A stretch of 59,043 bases of DNA from a virus. The translations under genes were made by a program, and so were the position numbers. The notes under the pieces were generated by a model. The model was given only the letters and a program-made list of their open reading frames with translations, searched no databases and was not told the origin of the DNA. Location: positions 1-59,043 of IMG/VR virus record IMGVR_UViG_3300028800_000013; one strand, written 5' to 3'. Shown here in pieces: positions 26,720 to 34,576 of the stretch (its first letter is position 1; every line of letters begins with the position of its first letter).

Positions 26720-28360
26720 ATGTCGGCGCTCTCTATCGCAGAGGCTAACGTCGCCTGGGTCTCCGGACCGTTTCTGGATGACCAGGTGGCGGGCGAAGCG
26801 TTCTCCGCGGGCGCGAATATCGCCTACGATCCATCCCTGCGACAATGGTTCAAGGCGGCATGCAATGCGACGGCGGTGAAAGCCGGCGAAAGCAATCTTG
26901 CCCTCGCACTCGCGTCGGCCAGCGCCGCGGGTGCACGGCTGTCGGTCGCCTCGCCAGGTGCAATCGTCGCCGTCGGGGCCGGTACGGCCGGTATCGTCTA
27001 TCATCCCGGAACGACTGCGGGCACGCTCATTCCGACCGACGATCTTGCCAGCGGCAACAAGGCGACCATCGCCGCGCTCGGCATTGGCAATAACCGGCTC
27101 CTCGTTGCGCGGGTCTATCACGCCAACGCCATCGCGACCGGCAGCACAGCGTCTGCGCTCACGATTACGCCGTCGGCGGTCACGTATATCTCCGGGCCGA
27201 TCATACCGGGGCAGGTGGCCGGTGAGGCGTTCTCCGCGGGCGCGATGATCGCCTACGATCTCGCAAGCCGGTCATGGTTCAAGGCGGACGCGAATGCAAC
27301 GTCCGTGCTCGCGGGCGAAGTTGCGCTCTGCATGGCGCTCGCATCGGCGCCGGCGCCGGGCGCGCGGTTCACGGTTGCAAGACCGGGCGCGATCGTCTCG
27401 ATTGGCACCGGGCAGGCGGGCGCTGTCTATGCGGTCGGCGGAACGGCCGGACAGCTCGTTCCGGCTGGCGCGCTGAATGAAGGAGACGTTGTCTCAATCG
27501 CCGCGCTCGGCATCGGCAGCAATCAATTGCTGTTGGCCCGTATCTGCGACGCTGGCGCAGTCGTCGGTCCCAAACCGCTGCTGCTCGATTCCCTCGCCGG
27601 TGCACCGGTGGCCGCCTACGCAACGTGGAAACTGCGGCTTGCCTATGCCGGCGCGTGCTTGCGCGTGCGCCGGTCGAGCGACAGCACGGAACAGGACATC
27701 GGCTTTTCCGGCAACAATCTCGACACCGCCGCGCTGCTTGCGTTTGCTGGCGCGGGCGATGCCTTCGTGACGAAATTTTACAGTCAGGGCACGACGGCGA
27801 GTCGCGATATTGTACAGGCGACGGCGGCCAGGCAGCCGAAGATCGTATCCGCCGGCGCGTTGACGATCACGTCAAATGGGACGCCGGGCATGCTGTTCGA
27901 CGGCGTGAACGACGCGCTGGGCGTGGCCTTTACGCTGAATCAGCCGTCCTCGCGGGTCATGGTTGCGCGGCAGGTGAGTCATTCAAGCGGCTCGCGCCTG
28001 TGGGATGGCGCTTCGGTCAATCAGGCCGGACTTTGGCAGAATCCGCCGTCGCCAAACGTTGTTATGTTTGCCGGCAGCTCAATCACACTGACAGGCATGA
28101 CCATTGGCGCCGATCACGTCGTCACCGAACAATTTAATGGAGCATCCTCGAAAGGCGCGATCGACAACGGCTCGTACGTCACCGGCAATGCCGGCGCCGC
28201 GAACGCCACGGGCTTGACGATCGGCGCGTCGGATACCAATGGCTCGAGTCCCTCCAACATCGCTTTTTACGGCGGCCTTATATTTGGTGCCATTGCAAGC
28301 GATCCGGACATTGCGCTGTGCCGCACGAAACTCGGCGCGAGCGTCGGGTTGTCACTTTAG
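26720..28360 (+). CDS. Tail fibre with duplicated domain and GH54-like region
   Basis: A 546-residue protein with three parts. Residues 1-145 and 146-280 are two copies of one domain, marked by QVAGEAFSAGANIAYD and QVAGEAFSAGAMIAYD. Next is a segment (YATWKLRLAYAGACLRVRRS, then TAALLAFAGAGDAFVTKFY) that matches the alpha-L-arabinofuranosidase B-type (GH54) catalytic-domain pattern often carried by phage fibres. A C-terminal lectin-like region follows (TPGMLFDGVNDAL). It probably binds or degrades surface polysaccharide. Enzyme activity is not demonstrated by the sequence. Confidence 0.75.
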   Translation: MSALSIAEANVAWVSGPFLDDQVAGEAFSAGANIAYDPSLRQWFKAACNATAVKAGESNLALALASASAAGARLSVASPGAIVAVGAGTAGIVYHPGTTAGTLIPTDDLASGNKATIAALGIGNNRLLVARVYHANAIATGSTASALTITPSAVTYISGPIIPGQVAGEAFSAGAMIAYDLASRSWFKADANATSVLAGEVALCMALASAPAPGARFTVARPGAIVSIGTGQAGAVYAVGGTAGQLVPAGALNEGDVVSIAALGIGSNQLLLARICDAGAVVGPKPLLLDSLAGAPVAAYATWKLRLAYAGACLRVRRSSDSTEQDIGFSGNNLDTAALLAFAGAGDAFVTKFYSQGTTASRDIVQATAARQPKIVSAGALTITSNGTPGMLFDGVNDALGVAFTLNQPSSRVMVARQVSHSSGSRLWDGASVNQAGLWQNPPSPNVVMFAGSSITLTGMTIGADHVVTEQFNGASSKGAIDNGSYVTGNAGAANATGLTIGASDTNGSSPSNIAFYGGLIFGAIASDPDIALCRTKLGASVGLSL

Positions 28361-28372
28361 GGGTCAGCGACA

Positions 28373-28600
28373 ATGCAGTACCTGATATGCGCCAGCCACG
28401 CCGATGCCATCGCGATCTCGGCGCGCGTGGCGCAAGAGCAAGGCTGCACCGGAGATGTGACGGCATATTGGTTCGGCGTTCAGGATCATCCGACCGATGG
28501 GCGGGCCGCTGTGCTCGTGCTTGCAGACGAAGAAGACAAGCTATCGCCGGATGAGCGCGCTGAGCTCGTATTGGTATTGCCTGAGGATTGGGCGAATTAA
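28373..28600 (+). CDS. Hypothetical protein
   Basis: A 75-residue protein ending the rightward structural operon. It has no recognised domain and is acidic in its C-terminal half. It faces the leftward acyltransferase gene tail to tail. Confidence 0.55.
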   Translation: MQYLICASHADAIAISARVAQEQGCTGDVTAYWFGVQDHPTDGRAAVLVLADEEDKLSPDERAELVLVLPEDWAN

Positions 28601-28651
28601 TTCGACGATCCGGTAGGGCGCGTCTGTCTGTTACCGGTGCCGGAGGCGTCC

Positions 28652-29167
28652 TCAGGCTGACAAGGCCGACGGCGATGCGCCGAACTCCGAGCCTGGATGC
28701 ACGTCTCGCGTCACGAACGATGCGGCCCTGACGATACAGCGCGATCCAATTTTGATCCTGCGTGGAATGATGACGCCCGTTCCGATGAAAGTCTGATCGT
28801 CGACTAGCGCTTCGTGATCGATGCTGGCCTGCATTCCGACGATGCAACACCGCCCGATGATTGCACCCGGCATAACGACCGCGCCCGGCAGAATGACTGT
28901 CGCCTCGCCGACCTTGGCATAGGGAGACACAAAGGCAAGTGGAGCTACGAACGGAGGAAGTTTGGCTCTCGCCTCGACGAGCCGGCAGAAAACGTGCTCG
29001 CGGAGACCGTTGTCCTCGATCGCGATATATGCGGTTCGTCCATCGATATTTTTCGGAATGATCGTCTGCTTCGCGGTGCAGTCGATGGACTCGACGATAT
29101 TCCCGAGCAGGGCCGCGATCACTTTTGCAAAGGCGCCAGATCCGAACACAACGGGCTTGGAAAACAT
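28652..29167 (-). CDS. NeuD/PglD-like left-handed beta-helix acyltransferase
   Basis: A 171-residue protein starting at the ATG at 29167, preceded by GGAG at good spacing; the longer frame to 29224 is not needed. The N terminus (PVVFGSGAFAKVIAALL) is the Rossmann-like half of PglD/NeuD proteins. The C-terminal half has hexapeptide repeats (KVGEATVILPGAVVMPGAII). Family members acetylate sugars of capsule, O-antigen or sialic acid. It is the only leftward gene between tail fibres and lysis genes, typical of a lysogenic-conversion gene that alters the host receptor. Confidence 0.75.
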   Translation of the reverse strand: MFSKPVVFGSGAFAKVIAALLGNIVESIDCTAKQTIIPKNIDGRTAYIAIEDNGLREHVFCRLVEARAKLPPFVAPLAFVSPYAKVGEATVILPGAVVMPGAIIGRCCIVGMQASIDHEALVDDQTFIGTGVIIPRRIKIGSRCIVRAASFVTRDVHPGSEFGASPSALSA

Positions 29168-29248
29168 TCCATCAACTCCGGATTTAGAGGCGGAAATTGT
29201 CGCACGGACGTGAGCGAGCGGCAAGTATCATAACGCGGGACAAACCCC

Positions 29249-29617
29249 ATGAGCGACTTCGCATCGCAGCCGTTGACCGTCACCGAGCAGTTCTCCGACT
29301 GGCGGGAATGGCGGCTCGAGCAGCCGTTGACCTTCCGCGCCGTGACCGTTCCGGCCGGGTTTATCACCGACGGCGCGAGCGTCCCGCGTCCGCTGTGGTG
29401 GTTCATCCCGTCTTGGGGATCGTATTCGCGGGCCGCCGTCGTGCACGATTATCTCTGCCTGCAACTGGCGCAGGGGACGCCCCATGCGTCGGCGCCGACG
29501 CGCAAGGCCGCGGACGCGATCTTCTACGACGCCATGGTGGACTGCGGGGTCAATACGACCGTCCGGTTCCTGATGTGGGCGGCGGTGCGCATCGCCGCGA
29601 TCCTCACCCGCAAATAA
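29249..29617 (+). CDS. DUF1353-family protein
   Basis: A 122-residue protein with the DUF1353 pattern: VPAGFITDGASVPRPLWW followed by AAVVHDYL and a later RKAADAIFYDAM. The family is common next to phage lysis and tail genes, and its function is unknown. It opens the lysis cluster here. Confidence 0.85.
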   Translation: MSDFASQPLTVTEQFSDWREWRLEQPLTFRAVTVPAGFITDGASVPRPLWWFIPSWGSYSRAAVVHDYLCLQLAQGTPHASAPTRKAADAIFYDAMVDCGVNTTVRFLMWAAVRIAAILTRK

Positions 29618-29633
29618 GCAAAGAAACATCGCC

Positions 29634-30494
29634 ATGACACGCGCAATCGATGTGGTGCGCAAGCTATGCCCGCGCGCCAAGGCGTCCTATGTGCAGGCCT
29701 TCGAACAGGGCGACGCCTTGTTCAAGGCACATGACATCACCACGCCGCTGCGGCTCGCACATTTCCTCGCGCAATGCTTCCACGAGACGGGTGAACTGAC
29801 GATCGAGCGCGAGTCCGGCAATTACCGGGCCGAGCGCATCCTCGAGATCTTCGGGACGGGACACCACAGCGCCGCGGTGACGCTGGCCGAAGCACAGCGG
29901 CTTGCCGGCGACGGCCCGGCGCTGTTCGAGCGCGTGTACGGGCTCGGCAACCCGAAAAAGGCGGTCGAGCTTGGCAATACCGAGCCCGGTGACGGCTGGA
30001 AATATCGCGGCAATGGCATCCTGCAAACGACCGGACGGGGCAATCACCGCCGCATGGGCCAGAAGTGCGGGGTGGATTTCGAGACCTATCCCGAATTCGT
30101 CACGGCGCCTGCACACGCGCTCAAGCCAGCGCTGGCGGAATGGACGGAAAGCGGCCTAAACGCTTTCGCCGACAAGGACGACATCCGCACCATCACCCGC
30201 CGGATCAATGGCGGCTATAACGGCCTAGAGCAGCGTCAGGATTGGTTTCGGAAGATCAGGCCGCTCATCGGTCAGGTCGAGTTGAAAACGGAATCCACGG
30301 CCACGCCAGCGCCGCCGCCCGCTCCAAAGCCTGTCGTACCGGCCGGCAAGTTGGCTGGTGGCGTCGTGGCAGGTGGGACGGCTGCCACCGCTGCGCACCA
30401 GGCCGGGCTTCCGCCCTGGGCGGTCGTCGCGGTCGGCATCGGCGTGGCCGTCGTCGCCGTGCTCGCCGTCCATTTCATCAACCGAAAGGGCTAA
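29634..30494 (+). CDS. GH19-type endolysin with C-terminal membrane anchor
   Basis: A 286-residue chitinase-like (GH19) muramidase. The catalytic glutamate is in FHETGEL (E51), and the conserved YRGNGILQTTGRGNH follows at about 123. Residues 225-245 form a proline/alanine linker, and about 262-282 is a hydrophobic helix followed by RKG. A C-terminal anchor is unusual: most anchored endolysins use an N-terminal signal-arrest helix. It would degrade peptidoglycan at lysis. Confidence 0.85.
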   Translation: MTRAIDVVRKLCPRAKASYVQAFEQGDALFKAHDITTPLRLAHFLAQCFHETGELTIERESGNYRAERILEIFGTGHHSAAVTLAEAQRLAGDGPALFERVYGLGNPKKAVELGNTEPGDGWKYRGNGILQTTGRGNHRRMGQKCGVDFETYPEFVTAPAHALKPALAEWTESGLNAFADKDDIRTITRRINGGYNGLEQRQDWFRKIRPLIGQVELKTESTATPAPPPAPKPVVPAGKLAGGVVAGGTAATAAHQAGLPPWAVVAVGIGVAVVAVLAVHFINRKG

Positions 30495-30497
30495 CCC

Positions 30498-30746
30498 ATG
30501 TGGGGCAAGATCAAGGCGTGGTGCGCGCGTGAATGGGAGGCGGTCAAGAAGTCGGGGACCGTGCTGCTCGGCTGGCTGTCGACGGCCGCCGGCTTCGTCG
30601 GTGCCGCCTTGGTCGATCTCTATCAGGACCCGACCGTCAACACTGCGCTGCAGGCCGCGCTCAAGCCGGAATATGTCCCGTATTACCTCATCGCGTTCGG
30701 GCTGCTGATCCGTTTCGTGCGCAAGCGCAACGCGACGGACCTCTGA
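30498..30746 (+). CDS. Holin-like small membrane protein
   Basis: An 82-residue protein with two hydrophobic helices (about 21-41 and 60-73) and a charged C terminus, starting three bases after the endolysin gene. The size and place suit a holin or a holin partner. Confidence 0.55.
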   Translation: MWGKIKAWCAREWEAVKKSGTVLLGWLSTAAGFVGAALVDLYQDPTVNTALQAALKPEYVPYYLIAFGLLIRFVRKRNATDL

Positions 30747-30747
30747 C

Positions 30748-31230
30748 ATGCTTTCGGCAATCTTTTCGGCGGTCGGCGGTCAAATTATAGAACAGGTTTT
30801 CGGACAGATTTCCGGCCTTTTCAAAGCGTATTTCGATAAACAGATCACGGAAGCGCAGTTGAAGGAACAACTGCTGGCCGCGCTGCTCGGTGCTATGAAG
30901 GATATTGAGATCGCACACGCGGATGCGCTGGCAAAGACCTACGCTTCTTTTATGGATGCGGTCGAGAAGAGTAAGCTGATGCAGGCCGTATGGGCATCTG
31001 TCGTCATCTCGCAGTTGCTCGTCCTGCTCTGGCATCAGGTCGGCATTCCGGCGCTCGTCGCCTATGAGCGGTCCTCCGCTCATGCATGGTCCTATCCGTC
31101 GTCCGGGACGACGGTCGAATGGGCCTACCTTTTGCTCGGCGCATGTCTCGGCATGGGACCTGTTGTTCTGCGCAGCGGCCCAAGCGCTGGCAATATCGCC
31201 GGTACGCTGAAAGCCATTATCGGAAAATAG
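30748..31230 (+). CDS. Putative holin-family membrane protein
   Basis: A 160-residue protein. The N-terminal 75 residues form an amphipathic coiled coil. Two hydrophobic segments follow, near 82-102 (ASVVISQLLVLLWHQVGIP) and 122-142. This resembles larger phage and gene-transfer-agent holins. It lies in the lysis cluster. Confidence 0.6.
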   Translation: MLSAIFSAVGGQIIEQVFGQISGLFKAYFDKQITEAQLKEQLLAALLGAMKDIEIAHADALAKTYASFMDAVEKSKLMQAVWASVVISQLLVLLWHQVGIPALVAYERSSAHAWSYPSSGTTVEWAYLLLGACLGMGPVVLRSGPSAGNIAGTLKAIIGK

Positions 31231-31299
31231 CGAGCGGGCCGGCCGCGCGCGTCAACGCGCGACCGACCCTCACCATCCGTAAGCGCGTCAACGCTCACG

Positions 31300-31383
31300 A
31301 TGGCTGCGGCAAAGCTGCCATGGCCAAAGTTAAAGAAAGGTCATGGAATGCTCAAAAATCAGATGACACGGGGTGCCGCGTAA
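31300..31383 (+). CDS. Possible 27-residue basic peptide
   Basis: A short ORF whose TAA shares its last A with the next ATG (TAATG). The peptide is basic (AAAKLPWPKLKKG). No ribosome binding site is visible upstream, so translation is uncertain. Confidence 0.3.
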   Translation: MAAAKLPWPKLKKGHGMLKNQMTRGAA

Positions 31384-31835
31384 TGACCGGCTCTGCCGAA
31401 GTCATCGCGTGGATAGGCGGCTTGTCCGGTCTTGCCGCGGTCGTGCTCAACATCGTCGTGGCGCTGCGTGGCGGTGCGTGGGGCATGGCAGATCGGCTCG
31501 GCAAGATGGAAGCGCGGCTGATGGCGATGATCGTCGAGAACAAGCAGGAAGCCGAGGAACGCGGCGACAAGCGGCATCTCGAGATCGACCGAAGGCTTGA
31601 AACGCACGAGCACGACATCGGTGAGGGCCTGCGCGCTTTGCAGCAGAAGATCCACGAGGTCGAGAAATGGTCACGCGACGAGTTCGTGCGCCGCGATGAT
31701 TTTCAGGACGCCATCCGGCGCATCGAAACCGTGGCAACAGGCACCAGCAGCAAAATCGATACGATGCAGACCTTGATGGTCAAGATTGCGGCAGCCATCG
31801 GTGGCGGTCCGACCCGGCTATCTGAGACTCCGTGA
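31383..31835 (+). CDS. Membrane-anchored coiled-coil protein (inner-spanin-like)
   Basis: A 150-residue protein with one N-terminal helix (about 5-30, IAWIGGLSGLAAVVLNIVVA) and a long charged coiled coil (35-115). This architecture fits an Rz-like inner spanin. The next gene encodes an exported protein but lacks a lipobox, so an Rz/Rz1 pair is not established. Confidence 0.5.
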   Translation: MTGSAEVIAWIGGLSGLAAVVLNIVVALRGGAWGMADRLGKMEARLMAMIVENKQEAEERGDKRHLEIDRRLETHEHDIGEGLRALQQKIHEVEKWSRDEFVRRDDFQDAIRRIETVATGTSSKIDTMQTLMVKIAAAIGGGPTRLSETP

Positions 31836-32221
31836 GTGACGCAATGCTTGGCAAGCCACGTCAGATCATCGCCGCGCTCATCCTTGTCATCGCAGCCATC
31901 GCTGGACTTGCCTTCGCATTCTCGCGCGTCGCGCACGCCCGCGACCCGGATGGCAGATACATCAACGCCCCGCACTCCGCCTGGTTCAAATCGCAGCACA
32001 ACAGCCGCGGCGAATGGTGTTGCGACGAAAGTGACGGTCATCGCTATTATGGAGACTACGCAATCAATGCTGACGGCAGCGTAACCGTCGAAGGCCAGAC
32101 AATCCCGAAAGAGATGGTCCTGACCGGACCGAATCCGACCGGCGCAGCAGTCTGGTGGTTTCTGCCCCGACCTGACGGGGGAAAACGAACATACTGTTTT
32201 GCGCCCGGCGGTGGCGTCTGA
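31832..32221 (+). CDS. Exported hypothetical protein
   Basis: A 129-residue protein with a Sec signal peptide: a hydrophobic core at about 12-30 and a likely cut after AHA. A GTG at 31832 overlaps the previous stop; the ATG at 31844 is an alternative. The mature part is rich in Trp, Cys and Gly (EWCCDESDGHRYYGDY). Related small exported proteins occur in alphaproteobacterial phages. The role in the lysis cluster is unknown. Confidence 0.6.
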   Translation: MSDAMLGKPRQIIAALILVIAAIAGLAFAFSRVAHARDPDGRYINAPHSAWFKSQHNSRGEWCCDESDGHRYYGDYAINADGSVTVEGQTIPKEMVLTGPNPTGAAVWWFLPRPDGGKRTYCFAPGGGV

Positions 32222-32224
32222 GAT

Positions 32225-32259
32225 GCACAAAGCCCGGCCATCGTTGCCGGGCTTTGTGC
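32225..32259. terminator. Strong bidirectional terminator
   Basis: GCACAAAGCCCGGC (32225-32238) and GCCGGGCTTTGTGC (32246-32259) form a perfect 14-bp stem with a seven-base loop. It lies between convergent genes ending at 32221 and 32295 and has T runs in both directions within the stem. Confidence 0.8.
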
Positions 32260-32294
32260 TTTCTGGCGTCTGAAAACTGGACGGGCGTTTCCTG

Positions 32295-32603
32295 TTATCT
32301 GCGGACTGTCTGTTCGTCGTAAGCGACCACGACGCCGCGAGCGAGCCGCAGCCCAACACTCGTGGCGACAATTTCCTTGCTCCATTTCTTCGCGCATTCA
32401 GGCCCGACCGGGAAATAACTGACCTTATCGCCAAGCTGCTTCGCTTCATCATCGGTCACAAACTCATTCCGTTCGTGGTTGACCGGGACGTGAATTGCGC
32501 CAGCAAGCCCGCTCGTGCTCTTGCCGCAGATGCAGCACTCGTCGCCGGTCGAGCAAACCAGCGTGCGCTTGCGATATTGCGGGCTGTCAAAGGGTTTTAG
32601 CAC
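32295..32603 (-). CDS. Hypothetical cysteine-rich protein
   Basis: A 102-residue protein starting at GTG with AAAGGA upstream. The N terminus has a Cys cluster (CSTGDECCICGKS) and a later CAKKW, a possible zinc site. It is the last gene of the leftward small-gene operon. Function unknown. Confidence 0.55.
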   Translation of the reverse strand: MLKPFDSPQYRKRTLVCSTGDECCICGKSTSGLAGAIHVPVNHERNEFVTDDEAKQLGDKVSYFPVGPECAKKWSKEIVATSVGLRLARGVVVAYDEQTVRR

Positions 32604-32625
32604 CGGGGGTATTCCTTTCGAGAAA

Positions 32626-32649
32626 GCCGCGCCCGTTTCCGAGCGCGGC
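32626..32649 (-). terminator. Attenuator-like hairpin in leftward operon
   Basis: GCCGCGC (32626-32632) and GCGCGGC (32643-32649) form a perfect 7-bp stem. On the minus strand it is followed by TTTCTC. It could reduce read-through into the last gene of the operon. Confidence 0.45.
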
Positions 32650-32657
32650 AGGTTGCA

Positions 32658-33038
32658 TCAGGCGGCTTGCCGCTCGCCCTCGATCTTCGCGATGACTTGC
32701 TCCCAACTGTCGCCCTCGGCGCGTACGGAAAAGAACAGACTGTTGAGCGTGCCGACCGTGATCTTGTAGTGGCGGGCGATCCAGCCGAGCTTGTCTACCT
32801 TCTTGCCTGCGAGTTCGCGCGCCGCTTTGAGCGATTGATATTCGGCGTCGGCTTCAAGGATCGCCTTGCGCCGCGCCTCAAGCTGCTCGACCAGCTTGTC
32901 GCGTTCCGCACATGCAGCCTTCAACTGCTCACGCGCCGCCGCGCGTTCCTCTGGCGTCGGCGCTTTCGGGTCAACCCGATAGGCCATCTGCTTTCCGAGC
33001 AGCTTACCGAGTTTCTTTATCGCGACTGACCGTTCCAT
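32658..33038 (-). CDS. Hypothetical coiled-coil protein with C-terminal HTH-like part
   Basis: A 126-residue protein; the ATG at 33038 follows GGAGAGACAG, the same leader used before the gene starting at 34416. Residues 30-85 are a charged coiled coil. The C terminus (KLGWIARHYKITVGTLNSLF) resembles a helix-turn-helix. Function unknown. Confidence 0.55.
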   Translation of the reverse strand: MERSVAIKKLGKLLGKQMAYRVDPKAPTPEERAAAREQLKAACAERDKLVEQLEARRKAILEADAEYQSLKAARELAGKKVDKLGWIARHYKITVGTLNSLFFSVRAEGDSWEQVIAKIEGERQAA

Positions 33039-33211
33039 CTGTCTCTCCGTTTCCGGTCGTTTATTCGACCGTACACGCATTGTAGCAAATTGGACTTTTA
33101 TCAATTTTCATCCATCAATGACTTAGCGGCAGTTTCGCTCCGAAATCATTGAAGAATAAATTTTGCTTGACACGGTTTTCGGCATATCCGGCGAGCGGCC
33201 TTTTCTGCGTT

Positions 33212-33556
33212 TTACGCAGCCTCCTGTTTCTCGGCTCTATCCAGCCGCTCAATCTCTGCGACGATCAGAGCACCGGCGCGTATCAAATCGCGACGGCGAT
33301 CCTTCGGCTTCCAGCGCCGCGCGTGCCATGATGAGGGCCATGTCATCGGCACGTCGTATTCGACGGCGACCCGGTACTCCCCGCGCGTGGGCCATTCATA
33401 CTCGACTTTGATTTCAAGCACAGGTTTTGTCTGCGCGTATGAGGCGGCGGCGTCGGCAATCGAGCCGTCTGTGTGCGCGTCATCATGCGCCGTGTCGTAG
33501 CCCTCGCGCTCGACCTGACGGCGGCGCTCTGCGGCAATTTCCTCGATTGGCGTCAT
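33212..33556 (-). CDS. Conserved phage hypothetical protein
   Basis: A 114-residue protein with the recurrent phage pattern EEIAAERRRQVEREGYDTAHDD ... DRRRDLIRAGALIVAEIERLDR, divided here by a variable middle. The family is common in proteobacterial phages and is of unknown function. It is part of the leftward accessory operon. Confidence 0.7.
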   Translation of the reverse strand: MTPIEEIAAERRRQVEREGYDTAHDDAHTDGSIADAAASYAQTKPVLEIKVEYEWPTRGEYRVAVEYDVPMTWPSSWHARRWKPKDRRRDLIRAGALIVAEIERLDRAEKQEAA

Positions 33557-33560
33557 GGGC

Positions 33561-33794
33561 CTATTCCTCTAGGGCGGCAACCGCCCATTCCGAAAGGCAA
33601 TCTTCACAGAGGGCCTCGCCGTCATCGTTGAAAGCGCCGGCCGGCTCGTTGCATCCGCGTGCCTCGCAGATTTGGTCGCCGCTCCCGTCGCAGGCATCGC
33701 ACGGCCCGATGCGATAAACGTCTGGATCATTGCCGCCATAGCGCGAGCCGTACAGCGAGCCCTCTCCATCGCACCTAGTGCAGTTGAGCCTCAT
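33561..33794 (-). CDS. Small zinc-finger-like protein
   Basis: A 77-residue protein with four CXXC-type pairs (CTRC, CDAC, CEARGC, CEDC), resembling a DnaJ-type zinc ribbon. AGGAG precedes the ATG. It could bind nucleic acid or protein; no target is visible. Confidence 0.6.
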   Translation of the reverse strand: MRLNCTRCDGEGSLYGSRYGGNDPDVYRIGPCDACDGSGDQICEARGCNEPAGAFNDDGEALCEDCLSEWAVAALEE

Positions 33795-33810
33795 GGGCGT
33801 CTCCTAACAA

Positions 33811-34077
33811 TTAGGCGGCCATGCGAGAGCGGATGCCCTCGATGACCAGCCGGAACGTTGTGCGCTGCTCATCGGCGCGCTTGTAGAGCGGGCTGGCGAG
33901 CGAGCCCGAATAGGCGATGATCGCGCGATCGATCACGAGCAAGGCGGCCTCATACCGGGCGAGGACCCCGGCGTCGTGCGCCGGATCATCCATCAAAGTC
34001 ACGCTGCCGGAAGCGATGATAGCCGAGGCGGTGTCGATTGCCTGACCGAGACGGCTGCGGTTCGGATGGTTGGTCAT
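33811..34077 (-). CDS. Hypothetical helical protein
   Basis: An 88-residue, mostly helical protein with AGGAGG before the ATG. No recognised domain. Confidence 0.55.
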   Translation of the reverse strand: MTNHPNRSRLGQAIDTASAIIASGSVTLMDDPAHDAGVLARYEAALLVIDRAIIAYSGSLASPLYKRADEQRTTFRLVIEGIRSRMAA

Positions 34078-34089
34078 GCGTCCCTCCTA

Positions 34090-34416
34090 TCAGCGGTCGA
34101 AATCGGAGGGGACATATACGGTGCCATGCCGAGGGGCGGCGATCCTGTCGTCCCAGTTATTAAGGTTGGCGTTGGCGTTAAACACCTGTCGCGCGTCATC
34201 GGCCGAATATGGCCCGTCGCCGCGAGGGTCGCCCGCGCGGTCGCGCAAAAATCGCTCGACCCCGGTGGGCCATGCCTTGTTCGGCTCGTCCCGAAAGAAA
34301 AAGCTGTCGCCTGTCGGCACAAACGTGAGGCGATCCCAAGCACGGTCCCGGCTGTTGCGCGGCGAGTGCCGGTCGAGCTTTAGGTGACCCGACATGTAGA
34401 GCGTGATGGTCGTCAT
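34090..34416 (-). CDS. Hypothetical protein, first gene of leftward operon
   Basis: A 108-residue protein. The ATG at 34416 follows GGAGAGACAG; an in-frame ATG 12 bases upstream forms part of that site. No domain recognised. It is transcribed away from the serine recombinase gene. Confidence 0.55.
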   Translation of the reverse strand: MTTITLYMSGHLKLDRHSPRNSRDRAWDRLTFVPTGDSFFFRDEPNKAWPTGVERFLRDRAGDPRGDGPYSADDARQVFNANANLNNWDDRIAAPRHGTVYVPSDFDR

Positions 34417-34513
34417 CTGTCTCTCCATCCGCCCCTGTAGATGCCCCGAGGCGCGGGCAGGGGAAATATGCGCCTTTTCGCTTGACCGCGCAAGCACAAA
34501 ATTGTAGAAAATA

Positions 34514-34570
34514 TCAGAAAGTCCATACAGGTTTCTGACATTTGAGCGCCGTTCACGAAATAGCTAGATT
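34514..34570. promoter_or_regulatory. Divergent control region with dyad and rightward promoter
   Basis: TCAGAAA (34514-34520) and TTTCTGA (34532-34538) form an inverted repeat with an 11-base spacer, a possible operator or recombinase site. TTGAGC (34542-34547) and TAGATT (34565-34570) with a 17-base spacer form a sigma-70-like promoter whose start point would fall at about 34577, the first ATG of the recombinase gene. Confidence 0.45.
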
Positions 34571-34576
34571 TCCCCT

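Noticed and set aside
29168-29224. Longer start for the acyltransferase
   Set aside because: The family's conserved start is at 29167, which has a ribosome binding site.
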